Shown here: piece by piece, positions 43,513-52,751 of the stretch
Layout: every line of letters starts with the position of its first letter
How positions within the stretch are numbered: position 1 is the stretch's first letter
Assembly (NCBI GenBank): GCA_902588515.1
Contig: CACIPP010000004.1
Span: 20,617 to 84,616, forward strand
Length of the DNA stretch: 64,000 nucleotides
DNA from: GCA-002704185 sp902588515
Lineage (GTDB): Bacteria > Pseudomonadota > Alphaproteobacteria > Pelagibacterales > Pelagibacteraceae
Direction: 5' to 3'
Translations under genes and position numbers: made by a program
The notes under the pieces: generated by a model
Database searches by the model: none
Told to the model about the DNA's origin: nothing
What the model saw: only the letters and a program-made list of their open reading frames with translations

Positions 43513-44840
43513 CAAAAAAATATTTTGGTACCGATGGAATTAGAGGCACTGTTAATGTTGGTAATATAGATGGAGAAAAATTTTTTAAATTTGGTTTAGC
43601 AGCTGGTACATATTTTAAAAATCAAAAAAAAATCAAACAACTTGCAATCATTGCAAAAGATACAAGATTATCGGGTTATACATTGGAGCCAGCAATTGTA
43701 TCTGGTCTTGCCTCAGCTGGCATGCAAGTAATTACTTTTGGTCCGCTTCCTACTAACGGACTTGCAATGCTTACTAAAAAAATGAGAGCCAATTTAGGCA
43801 TAATGATCACTGCCTCTCATAATCCGTTTTATGATAATGGGCTTAAATTATTTGGACCTGACGGAATGAAATTATCAGATAGCATTGAAAAAAAAATTGA
43901 AAAAATTATAGATTCTAAGACGTCAACACACTTAACAAAACCAACGGAACTAGGACGAGTGAAAAGACTAGAGGACGGAAATGAACAATATCTAAAAATT
44001 CTAAAGAGCAATTTTCCTAAAAACTTTTCATTAAAAGGTATGAAAATTGTTTTAGATTGCGCGAACGGAGCTGGTTATAAAGCAGGTCCAAAACTCTTTA
44101 AATCCTTAGGTGCCAAAGTTTTTGTTATGGGTGCAAAACCAAATGGATTAAATATTAATTTAAATTGTGGGTCAACTCACCCGGCAAAAATTCAATCAGC
44201 GGTAAAAAAATATAAAGCTAACATTGGTATATCATTAGATGGTGATGGTGACAGAGTCATTATGTGCGATGAACACGGTAAAATGATAGATGGAGATCAA
44301 ATAATTGCGATGTTAGGACAGCGATGGAAAAGAAAAAAAATTTTAAAAGGCGGCGTAATAGGAACATTGATGTCAAACTACGGATTAAATAATTTTTTTA
44401 AAACAGAAAATATTAAGTTTTTAAGATCAAATGTTGGGGATCGGTATGTTAAGGAAACGATGCACAAAAATAAATTTAATTTAGGTGGAGAACAGTCAGG
44501 TCATATTATACTTGGTAAATTTGCTACAACTGGGGACGGATTGTTAGTTGCTCTTGAGGTCTTATTCTCTTTACGAAAAGGTCATAAGGCCAGTAAAGTT
44601 TTACGAGTATTTAAACCAATCCCTCAAAAACTTGTTAATATTGTTGTAAAAGATAAAAGTGTGATTAAAAAGAATAGCGTAAAAAAAGCTATTACAAATG
44701 CAAATAGATTAATTAAAAATAAAGGTAGAGTTTTAGTAAGACCTTCAGGCACAGAACCAAAAGTCAGAATCATGGTAGAAACTCTTAATAAAAATCTAAT
44801 GCAAAAATGTTTAAGATTGTTAACGAAGGCGATCAAATAG
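43509..44840 (+). CDS. glmM: Phosphoglucosamine mutase
   Basis: GlmM converts glucosamine-6-phosphate to the 1-phosphate for wall and LPS precursors. The phosphoserine loop is MITASHNPFYDNG, the metal loop DGDGDRVIMCD, and the phosphate-binding end RPSGTEPKVRIMVE. Length 443. The folP-glmM adjacency is common in bacteria. Confidence 0.97.
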   Translation: MTKKYFGTDGIRGTVNVGNIDGEKFFKFGLAAGTYFKNQKKIKQLAIIAKDTRLSGYTLEPAIVSGLASAGMQVITFGPLPTNGLAMLTKKMRANLGIMITASHNPFYDNGLKLFGPDGMKLSDSIEKKIEKIIDSKTSTHLTKPTELGRVKRLEDGNEQYLKILKSNFPKNFSLKGMKIVLDCANGAGYKAGPKLFKSLGAKVFVMGAKPNGLNINLNCGSTHPAKIQSAVKKYKANIGISLDGDGDRVIMCDEHGKMIDGDQIIAMLGQRWKRKKILKGGVIGTLMSNYGLNNFFKTENIKFLRSNVGDRYVKETMHKNKFNLGGEQSGHIILGKFATTGDGLLVALEVLFSLRKGHKASKVLRVFKPIPQKLVNIVVKDKSVIKKNSVKKAITNANRLIKNKGRVLVRPSGTEPKVRIMVETLNKNLMQKCLRLLTKAIK

Positions 44841-44841
44841 T

Positions 44842-45651
44842 TTGAAACCCAAATCAAAAATATTAATTATAGCTGGCTCAGACTCGTCAGGAGGAGCAGG
44901 TATACAAGCAGACATAAAAACTGTGACAGCACTTGGATCTTATGCCATGACTGCAATTACTGCCATAACCGCTCAAAATACAAAGGGTGTTTATGACATT
45001 CATAGCATACCTTTAAAAAGTTTAGAGAAACAAATTATGGTAACTTGTAACGACATAAAACCGGACGCAATTAAAATTGGGATGTTACACTCATCCGAAG
45101 TCATTAATATTGTTGAGAAATGTCTATCTAAAATAAAAATTAAAAAAGTGGTTTTAGATCCAGTTATGATAGCAAAAGGCGGTGCAAGATTAATTAGTAA
45201 ATCTGCAATTAAAGATTTAAAAAAAATTATAAAAAGATCTTTGATAATTACACCAAATATTCCAGAAGCTGAGGTTCTTGCAAATATTAAAATTAATAAT
45301 ACCGAAGATATGATATTGGCATCAACAAGACTTTTAAATTTAGGAGCAAAAAATATACTTTTAAAAGGTGGACACAATAATTCAAAAGTTTTAAGAGATT
45401 TATTTTTTAATAACAAAGAATATAAAGTTTTTTTGAACAAAAAAATCAATACAAATAATACTCATGGCACAGGTTGTACTTTGTCAAGCGCAGTTGCCAC
45501 TTTTTTATCTTGTGGAAAACCCATTAATAAATCATGTGAGCTAGCAATTAAATATGTTAATCAATCATTAAAAAGCAGAATAAACTATGGTAAAGGTCAC
45601 GGACCTATTAATCACTTAAATTCATTCACATTGGAAAGCAAATTTAAATAA
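44842..45651 (+). CDS. thiD: Hydroxymethylpyrimidine (phosphate) kinase
   Basis: ThiD phosphorylates HMP and HMP-P for thiamine synthesis. GSDSSGGAGIQADIKT, the KIGML segment and the C-terminal THGTGCTLSSAVATFL anion hole are conserved. It has a TTG start one base after glmM and shares a base with purA. With thiE at 24964 it shows that salvaged HMP can be used; no thiC is present in this window. Confidence 0.95.
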   Translation: MKPKSKILIIAGSDSSGGAGIQADIKTVTALGSYAMTAITAITAQNTKGVYDIHSIPLKSLEKQIMVTCNDIKPDAIKIGMLHSSEVINIVEKCLSKIKIKKVVLDPVMIAKGGARLISKSAIKDLKKIIKRSLIITPNIPEAEVLANIKINNTEDMILASTRLLNLGAKNILLKGGHNNSKVLRDLFFNNKEYKVFLNKKINTNNTHGTGCTLSSAVATFLSCGKPINKSCELAIKYVNQSLKSRINYGKGHGPINHLNSFTLESKFK

Positions 45652-46973
45652 TGAAAAATATTGTAGTCGTTGGATCTCAATGGGGTGATGAAGGTAAAGG
45701 AAAAATTGTTGATTGGTTATCTGATCAAGCAGATGTTGTAGTAAGATTTCAGGGAGGACACAATGCTGGTCATACATTGGTGATTGATGGCAAAACTTAT
45801 AAACTTAAATTATTACCTTCAGGAATTGTTAGACCTAATAAAGTTTCAATAATAGGAAACGGTGTAGTCGTGGATCCTTGGGCCCTGCTAGACGAGATAA
45901 AACAAATAGGCAAACAAGGAGTGAGAGTTGATGAAAGCAATTTAATTTTATCAGAAGCAGCAACATTAATAATGCCTTTTCATAAAGAGATGGATGAAAT
46001 TAGGGAAGATGCTGCTGGTAAAGGCAAAATTGGAACTACAAGAAGAGGAATTGGACCTGCATACGAAGACAAGGCCGGAAGAAGATCTATTAGAGTAATG
46101 GATCTAAGATCTGAAACTAATTTAGATAATAGATTAGAAAATGTATTACAACACCATAATGCTATTAGAAAAGGTTTAGGAAAAAAGATTTATAAAAAAA
46201 CTGAGTTAAAAAAACAATTATTAGAAATTGCACCTAAAATTTTAAGATTTGCAAGACCTGTATGGAAAAAAATTGCAGAGTATAAAGATAAAAAAGCAAA
46301 AATATTATTTGAGGGTGCCCAAGGAATTTTATTAGATGTTGATCATGGTACCTATCCGTACGTAACCTCATCGAATACGGTTGCAGGCGCAGCTGCTATT
46401 GGAAGTGGGTGTGGTCCAGATACTATTAACTATGTACTGGGTATTACTAAAGCTTATACGACAAGAGTAGGAGAAGGACCTTTTCCAACAGAACTTACAG
46501 ATAAAATTGGCAAGATGCTGGGAACAAGAGGTAAGGAGTTTGGAACAGTAACTAGTCGAGAGAGAAGATGTGGATGGTTTGACGGCGTATTAGTAAGACA
46601 AACAATTAAGATGTCAGGAATTAATGGTATAGCTTTGACTAAACTGGATGTTCTTGACGAACTAGATGAAATTAAGGTTTGTATTGGGTATGAATTAGAG
46701 GGTGAGAATATTGATTATCTACCTGCGGCTGTTGAAGATCAATTAAAAGTTAAACCTATTTATAAAAATTATGAAGGTTGGAAATCTTCTACAAAGGGAA
46801 TTAGAAATTTTGACTCACTCCCAGACAAAGCAAAAGTATACGTGACTGAGCTTGAGGATTTTATTGGTGCAAAAATTTGTAGTATTTCAACTAGTCCAGA
46901 AAGAGATGATACCATACTAATTGAGAACCCTTTTGATAATGCTGAAAAGCGCTCTGGTCATTGGAATATTTAA
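45651..46973 (+). CDS. purA: Adenylosuccinate synthetase
   Basis: PurA makes adenylosuccinate from IMP and aspartate with GTP. GSQWGDEGKGKIVDWLSDQA and RFQGGHNAGHT are the GTP/IMP loops, and EGAQGILLDVDHGTYP and RRCGWFDGV follow. 440 residues is complete. It is the last gene of a long plus-strand run before the convergent rpoH unit. Confidence 0.98.
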   Translation: MKNIVVVGSQWGDEGKGKIVDWLSDQADVVVRFQGGHNAGHTLVIDGKTYKLKLLPSGIVRPNKVSIIGNGVVVDPWALLDEIKQIGKQGVRVDESNLILSEAATLIMPFHKEMDEIREDAAGKGKIGTTRRGIGPAYEDKAGRRSIRVMDLRSETNLDNRLENVLQHHNAIRKGLGKKIYKKTELKKQLLEIAPKILRFARPVWKKIAEYKDKKAKILFEGAQGILLDVDHGTYPYVTSSNTVAGAAAIGSGCGPDTINYVLGITKAYTTRVGEGPFPTELTDKIGKMLGTRGKEFGTVTSRERRCGWFDGVLVRQTIKMSGINGIALTKLDVLDELDEIKVCIGYELEGENIDYLPAAVEDQLKVKPIYKNYEGWKSSTKGIRNFDSLPDKAKVYVTELEDFIGAKICSISTSPERDDTILIENPFDNAEKRSGHWNI

Positions 46974-46983
46974 CAAATACTTT

Positions 46984-47097
46984 TTAGCTGCTAAACAATC
47001 TTAAAATTGTAGCAAATATACCATGGCCTGAAAGTTCTATTAAAACTATACCAATTAAAATTAAAATTAATTTTTTGTTTTTAAATAACTTATCCAT
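46984..47097 (-). CDS. Possible 37-residue single-helix membrane peptide downstream of rpoH
   Basis: On the minus strand an ATG overlaps the rpoH stop as TAATG and reads 37 codons to a TAA at 46986-46984. The peptide starts MDKLFKNKK and continues with a hydrophobic helix (LILILIGIVLIELSGHGIF) and a short polar end. It fills nearly all of the 123-base gap between purA and rpoH. The basic start and single helix look like a real small membrane protein, but no family is recognised. Confidence 0.45.
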   Translation of the reverse strand: MDKLFKNKKLILILIGIVLIELSGHGIFATILRLFSS

Positions 47098-47999
47098 TAG
47101 TTAGCCGTAATTAATTTCTCTTGTTTTGCCATATCTAACATTTCTTTTTGTATTTTTTCAAAGGCTCTATTTTCTATCTGCCTTATTCTTTCTCTACTAA
47201 CCTTGTGTTTGATACTCAACTCTTCTAAAGTTTTAGGTTCGTCAATAAGCCTTCTGTCAAATAAGATAGATTTTTCTCTGTCTTCTAAAATATTCAATGC
47301 TTTATTTAATAATGTTTGTCTTTTATCCAACTCTTGTTTATGAGAAATTTGTAATTCTTGGTCAGCATTTTCATCGACTACCCAGTCTTGCCACTCTCCT
47401 TCGTCAGTGTTAGAATTAATTGGAGCATTTAAGGATTTTTCATGGCCAGATAATCTTTGTTCCATACTTCTTACTTCTTCCTCTTTGACATCAAGTCTAT
47501 CTGCGATTTCAGTAATTTGCTCTGGAAGTAAGTCGGATTGATCTGCTTTAACTATTTGGGATTTCATTTTTCTTAAATTAAAAAATAATTTTTTTTGAGC
47601 AGCTGTTGTACCTATTTTTACTAAACTCCAAGATCTTAAAATGTACTCTTGTATCGAAGCTTTAATCCACCACATTGCATATGTTGCTAATCTAAATCCT
47701 TTTTCTGGATCAAATTTTTTAACTGCTTGCATCAGTCCAATATTCCCTTCAGATACTAATTCATTTACTGGTAAACCGTAACCACGATAGCCCATCGCAA
47801 CTTTAGCAACTAACCTTAAATGACTTGTAACTAATTTATGAGCAGAGTCCTTGTCACCTTTTTCCCTCCAGTTTTTTGCTAAAATATATTCTTCTGCCGC
47901 ATCGAGCATAGGAAATTTTCTAATTTTTAATAAATATGCTTCAAAACTCCCATCAGGAGTTAAAATTGGTAAATTAGATTTTGTTAATCTTTTTGACAT
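47097..47999 (-). CDS. rpoH: Heat-shock sigma factor RpoH (sigma-32)
   Basis: Sigma-70 region 2 reads HLRLVAKVAMGYRGYGLPVNELVSEGNIGLMQAVKKFDPEKGFRLATYAMWWIKA. It is followed by the RpoH box-like QKKLFFNLRKMKSQ, and region 4 has SRERIRQIENRAF. 300 residues separates it from the larger RpoD. Targets elsewhere in the window could include ftsH, degP and hflKC, but no sigma-32 promoter was confirmed. Confidence 0.95.
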   Translation of the reverse strand: MSKRLTKSNLPILTPDGSFEAYLLKIRKFPMLDAAEEYILAKNWREKGDKDSAHKLVTSHLRLVAKVAMGYRGYGLPVNELVSEGNIGLMQAVKKFDPEKGFRLATYAMWWIKASIQEYILRSWSLVKIGTTAAQKKLFFNLRKMKSQIVKADQSDLLPEQITEIADRLDVKEEEVRSMEQRLSGHEKSLNAPINSNTDEGEWQDWVVDENADQELQISHKQELDKRQTLLNKALNILEDREKSILFDRRLIDEPKTLEELSIKHKVSRERIRQIENRAFEKIQKEMLDMAKQEKLITAN

Positions 48000-48037
48000 A
48001 ATGAATATTTAATTTCTAATTAATAAATAACAAGTGG

Positions 48038-49015
48038 CTAATTTCTTAATTTTTCAAGCATTTTTTGTAATTTTAATAAATCTTTAGGCAATTTAGAAGT
48101 GAAACTCACAAATTCTTTATTTTTTGGATGAACAAATCCAAGGGTGTTTGCATGCAAAGCTTGCCTCTTAAATTCTTTTAAATAATTTACAAGAGATTTA
48201 TCTACTTCATTGAATTTTTTAATTTTCTTACCATATGTTTGATCACCAATGATATAATTTTTTTTGTAATTTAAATGAACTCTAATTTGGTGAGTTCTGC
48301 CTGTTTCGAGAACACATTTTAACAAACTAATATCTGGAATTTTTTTTCCTTGATAGATAGAAATCGTTTCGTAGTTAGTTATAGCATTTTTACCTTTTTG
48401 AATATTAGCTGTCATTTTTTGTCTATTTATTTTACTTCTTCCAATAAGTGTATTTATATTTCCTTTTAGTGGTTTAATAATACCGTAAACAAATACTAAA
48501 TAGCTTCTTGCGATTGTATGTTTTTCGAACTGCCTTGCCAAAAATTTGTGAGCGTTGTCATTTTTAGCTATAACTAATAATCCACTAGTATCTTTGTCTA
48601 TTCTATGGACTATACCTGGTCTATCCAAGCCGCTGATTTGCGATAAGTTATTTTTGTAATAATAAAGTAACCCATTCACGAGAGTGTTTGTGTAATTACC
48701 TGCACCTGGATGCACAACCATACCTGCAGGTTTATCAACTATTATCAAGTCATTATCTTCGTGAACAATATTAATCGGAATTTTAGAAGGTTTTATTTTT
48801 GTATCTTTAATAATATTTTCAAAATTTACTTTATCTCCACAGATTAATTTTTTTGATGGATCGTTAATAACTTTATTATTTACTGTTAATAAAGATGATT
48901 TAATTATTTTGTTGATTTTACTTCGGCTATAATTTGAATAATTTGACACCACAATCAAATCAACTCTCTTTTTGTGATCTTTTTCTTTGACAATAAAATT
49001 ATGTTTTGTAATCAT
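48038..49015 (-). CDS. rluD: 23S rRNA pseudouridine synthase, RluD type
   Basis: An N-terminal S4 RNA-binding domain (KKRVDLIVVSNYSNYSRSKINKII) precedes the catalytic domain with PAGMVVHPGAG and the catalytic Asp in VHRIDKDTSGLLVIAK. 325 residues fits RluD. It lies 38 bases before rpoH on the same strand, an arrangement seen in other alphaproteobacteria. Confidence 0.93.
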   Translation of the reverse strand: MITKHNFIVKEKDHKKRVDLIVVSNYSNYSRSKINKIIKSSLLTVNNKVINDPSKKLICGDKVNFENIIKDTKIKPSKIPINIVHEDNDLIIVDKPAGMVVHPGAGNYTNTLVNGLLYYYKNNLSQISGLDRPGIVHRIDKDTSGLLVIAKNDNAHKFLARQFEKHTIARSYLVFVYGIIKPLKGNINTLIGRSKINRQKMTANIQKGKNAITNYETISIYQGKKIPDISLLKCVLETGRTHQIRVHLNYKKNYIIGDQTYGKKIKKFNEVDKSLVNYLKEFKRQALHANTLGFVHPKNKEFVSFTSKLPKDLLKLQKMLEKLRN

Positions 49016-49036
49016 TTAAATAAGTATAATACTTTT

Positions 49037-49111
49037 GGGCCTATAGTGTAATGGATAGCACAAGTGTCTTCGGAACATTTAGTTTGGGTTCGAATCCTGA
49101 TAGGCCCGCCA
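49037..49111 (+). tRNA. tRNA-Arg, anticodon UCG
   Basis: The 75-base gene folds fully. The acceptor stem is GGGCCTA/TAGGCCC, the D-stem GTGT/GCAC, the anticodon stem AGTGT/ACATT around loop CTTCGGA (anticodon TCG), and the T-stem TTGGG/CCTGA with loop TTCGAAT. CCA is encoded. UCG reads CGA and CGG arginine codons. It sits between the divergent starts/ends of rluD and the ABC permease, whose stop codon begins the next base. Confidence 0.95.
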
Positions 49112-49903
49112 TTATTCACCTATATTTACTAGTGTACCTCTATTTTTTGCACTTTTAAAAGCTTTATAAAAAACTGCAATTCCTAAACCGATATAAAAAA
49201 TATTTAATCCAAGCGCTATTAAGATATTTTTAAAATTTACAGTGTTGTTAACTAGAATTGATCTCATTTCTTCAAATATATGAGCCAAAGGAAATGATAA
49301 TGCTAATGGCTTAATCCATTCTGGCAAAATATCTACGGGATAATAAATACACCCTAGAGGAGCAATAAAAAATAAACTTGCCCAAGCTACGTTTTCAAAA
49401 GATGGTCCAAATCTTATCAGTCCTGCAGTAACCAATAAACCTAAAGTGATACCGAACATATACAACGATAAAAGTAACAAATACAATGGAAACCCTAGTT
49501 CAAATATTGATATATTAAACAACGGCATTGCAATGAAAACGGCAGGTACCAAGCCCAACAAAGTCCTAAGAAGAGCTGTTGAAGTTAAAGCACAAATTAC
49601 TTCACTTGATCTTAATGGTGATACAAAAAGATTAATTAAATTTCTGCTCCATATTTCCTCAAGGAAAAGCATGTTGTAACTGATACTTGATCTAAATAAA
49701 AAATCGTAAAGTATTGCAGCTGTTAATATGACTCCTACAGCATTACCAAAATAACTACTGTACATTGTAAAAAATTTAGAGACAAATCCCCAAAGAATTA
49801 TTTGAACTGTAGGCCAATAGATGAGGTCAAATATTCTTGGAAATGATCCTTTAATTAAATAAAAGTGTCTTAACATCAAGGATAAAATTCTTTTAATTTT
49901 CAT
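49112..49903 (-). CDS. ABC-2 type exporter permease
   Basis: The 263-residue protein has six hydrophobic segments and the ABC-2 membrane domain pattern (WPTVQIILWGFVSKFF; SRNLINLFVSPLRSSEVICAL; FFIAPLGCIYYPVDILPEWIKPLALSFPLAHIFEEMR). Such permeases export polysaccharides, lipids or drugs. The substrate is not evident. It overlaps the ATPase gene by 11 bases. Confidence 0.92.
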   Translation of the reverse strand: MKIKRILSLMLRHFYLIKGSFPRIFDLIYWPTVQIILWGFVSKFFTMYSSYFGNAVGVILTAAILYDFLFRSSISYNMLFLEEIWSRNLINLFVSPLRSSEVICALTSTALLRTLLGLVPAVFIAMPLFNISIFELGFPLYLLLLSLYMFGITLGLLVTAGLIRFGPSFENVAWASLFFIAPLGCIYYPVDILPEWIKPLALSFPLAHIFEEMRSILVNNTVNFKNILIALGLNIFYIGLGIAVFYKAFKSAKNRGTLVNIGE

Positions 49904-50627
49904 TTTTTTCCCTCGCTATTTTTAGAAAAACCTCTTCTAAATTATTTCTTCCATGTTTAGAGATTAATTGATCTGCAGTTCCTTGATCTATAATACTACC
50001 TTCTTTCATCATTAATATATGATCACAAAGACGCTTAACTTCATCCATATTGTGGGATGCTAGCAAAATTGATATTGGATTATTTTTTTGATAATCCTCA
50101 ATAAAAGTCCTGATGAAATCTCCAGTGTCAGGATCTAGGCTAGCAGTAGGCTCGTCAAGTAAAAGAATTTGTGGATCATTAATTAAAGATTTTGCTAAAG
50201 AAATTCTATTTCTTTGCCCTGAAGACAATTCTCCAGTTTTTTTAAATATTAAACTTTGAAGTTTCAACTTCTCAATCAGTTCTTCAATCTTCTTTAATGG
50301 ATTCCTAATCTCGTACATCATTGCATAAACTTTTAAATTTTGCATTACAGTTAATTTTTTTGGCAATTCAACATAGGGAGATGCAAAATTCATTTTTGAC
50401 AAAAATTGGTGATCTCTTGGATTTAAATCTTCATTATCAATCTTAATTGAACCAGAAGTAGGAGTAATTAAACCTAGCAACATAGCAATAGTTGTAGTTT
50501 TCCCACACCCGTTTGGACCTAACAAACCGATTGTTTTCTTTTCATTTAAGGAAAAATTAACATCATTAACAGCAGTAAAATTACCAAATTTTTTTTTAAG
50601 ATTTGTTACCTCTAAAATATTTTTCAT
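49893..50627 (-). CDS. ABC exporter ATP-binding protein
   Basis: ATPase partner of the ABC-2 permease. Walker A is GPNGCGKTT, the signature is LSSGQRNRISLAK, and Walker B LLLDEPTASLDPDTG, followed by the His switch in LLASHNMDE. 244 residues is usual for the single-domain form. It overlaps both tsaC (4 bases) and the permease (11 bases). Confidence 0.95.
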   Translation of the reverse strand: MKNILEVTNLKKKFGNFTAVNDVNFSLNEKKTIGLLGPNGCGKTTTIAMLLGLITPTSGSIKIDNEDLNPRDHQFLSKMNFASPYVELPKKLTVMQNLKVYAMMYEIRNPLKKIEELIEKLKLQSLIFKKTGELSSGQRNRISLAKSLINDPQILLLDEPTASLDPDTGDFIRTFIEDYQKNNPISILLASHNMDEVKRLCDHILMMKEGSIIDQGTADQLISKHGRNNLEEVFLKIAREKNEN

Positions 50628-51568
50628 TTTGCTGATCTTTTTAACCTATCATTAATTGCAACTCCAATATCTTTATTAGGTATTGGTGTCACAGATATAT
50701 TTTTATATCCATTTTTTTTAATTTTTCTCAACAATTCGTAAAGTTTTTTAGAAGCTTCAGTTAAACTTCTCTTTCTACTTAAATAAAATAAATCATTACT
50801 TTTAATTCGACTTTTTCCAAAAACTAATAATGCCCCATTTTTTTTTGGTATTTTTCGATTTAAATAAACTGGTATTCCCGGACTGTAATGAAGGAAACTT
50901 TGTCCTGGTGATGTATTTATAGTATTTGATTTCTTTACTTTAATTTGAAGTACAGTATTTATTTTTTTTTGTGTTATAAAACCCTCCCTCAATAATTCAG
51001 GTTTTTTAGTTAAATCAATAACGGTAGACTCTATGCCGACATTCGAAGAACCACCGTCGATAATTACATTTATTTTATTCTTAAATTCATCATGAACATG
51101 AAATGCTGTCGTTGGAGAAACTTTGTTACTTATGTTTGCGCTTGGAGCAGCAATTGGTTTGTTGAGTTTTTTTAAAATTTTTAAAAATATTTTATTTTTA
51201 GGAACTCTACATGCGATATGTTTATTTTTATTTAAAAGCAATTTAGAAATCTTTGAATTTTTTTTTAATTTCAAAACATATGTAATTGGACCTGGAGAAA
51301 ATTTTTTATATAATTTTTTAAGATATTTATTACTCATTGTCTCAGATTGAATTGATTTCAAATCCTTGAAATGCACAATAATTGGATTTTTAGAAGGCCT
51401 TTTTTTTAACTTATATATTTTTTTAACAGCCTTATCGCTATTGGCTATTGAAGCTAAGCCATAGACAGTTTCCGTTGGTATGCCAATTAGCTGACCCTCT
51501 TTTAGAAGTTTAACAGACTTATTTAGATTTTTTGCTGTTGGCCTGTAAATATTTGAATAGTAATTCAT
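50624..51568 (-). CDS. tsaC: L-threonylcarbamoyladenylate synthase, Sua5 type
   Basis: The enzyme makes threonylcarbamoyl-AMP for t6A37 of ANN-decoding tRNAs. I start at ATG 51568 (314 residues), because the protein then begins MNYYSNIYRPTAKNLNKSV and reaches the YrdC motif GIPTETVYGLAS and KKRPSKNPIIVHF. A further upstream extension overlaps xseB antisense and is not family-like. The C-terminal part (SPGQSFLHYSPGIPVYL) is the Sua5 domain. It is coupled to the ABC ATPase gene by a 4-base overlap. Confidence 0.93.
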   Translation of the reverse strand: MNYYSNIYRPTAKNLNKSVKLLKEGQLIGIPTETVYGLASIANSDKAVKKIYKLKKRPSKNPIIVHFKDLKSIQSETMSNKYLKKLYKKFSPGPITYVLKLKKNSKISKLLLNKNKHIACRVPKNKIFLKILKKLNKPIAAPSANISNKVSPTTAFHVHDEFKNKINVIIDGGSSNVGIESTVIDLTKKPELLREGFITQKKINTVLQIKVKKSNTINTSPGQSFLHYSPGIPVYLNRKIPKKNGALLVFGKSRIKSNDLFYLSRKRSLTEASKKLYELLRKIKKNGYKNISVTPIPNKDIGVAINDRLKRSAK

Positions 51569-51584
51569 TTTTTTATTATTTATT

Positions 51585-51863
51585 ATGTTATGTAATAAAA
51601 ATCTAGAAATGAAAGATACAAACGACAATTTAGATATAGAAAAACTCACTTTCGAGGAAGCTATGCAAGAGCTTGAGACAATAGTATCCAGTTTGGAAAA
51701 CGGATCAATTGAACTAGAGGAGTCGATTAAGCAATATACCAGAGGAATAAAATTGAAAAAACACTGCGAGGAAAAATTAAAAGAGGCCAACACTAAGATC
51801 GAAGAGATAACAATAGATAAACAGGGTAATGTAAAGAAAAAACCGTTCGACCGAAAAAAGTAG
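51585..51863 (+). CDS. xseB: Exodeoxyribonuclease VII small subunit
   Basis: The XseB helical hairpin is LTFEEAMQELETIVSSLENGSIELEESIKQYTRGIKLKKHCEEKL. From ATG 51585 it has 92 residues; an ATG at 51609 gives 84 and may be the true start, since no ribosome site distinguishes them. It is divergent from tsaC with a 16-base gap and followed after 6 bases by ispA, the common xseB-ispA-dxs order. xseA is not in the window. Confidence 0.92.
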   Translation: MLCNKNLEMKDTNDNLDIEKLTFEEAMQELETIVSSLENGSIELEESIKQYTRGIKLKKHCEEKLKEANTKIEEITIDKQGNVKKKPFDRKK

Positions 51864-51869
51864 TCTTAG

Positions 51870-52751
51870 ATGAATTCAGTCACAGAAAAAATTAAGTTAT
51901 CTGCCGACAAAGTTGATAATTTTTTGAAAAAATATTTTTCAAAGAAAAATACAAATAACGATTTATTTGAAGCAATGTCATACGGTCTCTTTTCTGGCGG
52001 TAAAAAAATTAGAACATATTTAACCAAGTGTGCTTTTGATATTTATAAGATAGATGAGTACAAATATATTCCGATAGCAGGAGCTATTGAATGTGTTCAT
52101 AGTTATTCGTTAATTCATGACGACCTTCCTTCTATGGATAATGATGATTTTAGAAGAGGAAAAGAGAGCACTCATAAAAAATTCGGAGAGTCGACTGCAA
52201 TACTCGCAGGTAATTCATTGCTTACAACAGCTTTCGAAATTTTATCAAGCGATGAAATTAATGTTGATAAAGAAAGAAAATTGAATTTAATTAGCGCTTT
52301 ATCAATGTGCGCTGGTCATAAAGGAATTGCGGGGGGACAATTTTTAGATTTAAAATTTGAAAAACAGCAAAAAAATAAAAAAGAAATTATTGACATGCAG
52401 CAAAAAAAAACTGGTGAGCTTATGGGATTTTGTTGTGAGTCAGCTGCCATTGTAGCAGGAGTAGAGGATGATCGTGAAAAATTAAAAGAGGTAGGTATGA
52501 ATTTAGGGTTGTTATTTCAAATTTCAGATGATCTTTTAGATAGACATGGCGACTCAGATAAAATTGGAAAGCCAACGAAGCAAGATGAAATTAAAGGCAA
52601 AGCTACGATAATGTCAGCTATTGGGGAACATCAAACAAAAAAATTAGCTCAAGACATACAGTCTTTAATTAAAGAGAATCTTATTTCTTATGGAGATTCT
52701 GCGCGGACATTGGTAGAGTGTGCAAATTATATTTTTAAAAGAGATCGTTAA
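51870..52751 (+). CDS. ispA: Farnesyl/geranylgeranyl diphosphate synthase
   Basis: This is a trans-prenyl transferase. The first Asp-rich motif is HDDLPSMDNDDFRRG, the second FQISDDLLD, and SGGKKIRTYL lies near the N terminus. 293 residues matches the bacterial FPP synthase type. It shares its stop region with the dxs start (next base), linking precursor supply to chain elongation for ubiquinone, undecaprenyl phosphate and MiaA substrate. Confidence 0.95.
   Translation: MNSVTEKIKLSADKVDNFLKKYFSKKNTNNDLFEAMSYGLFSGGKKIRTYLTKCAFDIYKIDEYKYIPIAGAIECVHSYSLIHDDLPSMDNDDFRRGKESTHKKFGESTAILAGNSLLTTAFEILSSDEINVDKERKLNLISALSMCAGHKGIAGGQFLDLKFEKQQKNKKEIIDMQQKKTGELMGFCCESAAIVAGVEDDREKLKEVGMNLGLLFQISDDLLDRHGDSDKIGKPTKQDEIKGKATIMSAIGEHQTKKLAQDIQSLIKENLISYGDSARTLVECANYIFKRDR

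Noticed and set aside
51569..51793. Upstream extension of tsaC
   Set aside because: It is antisense to xseB, low complexity, and the YrdC domain starts normally from ATG 51568.
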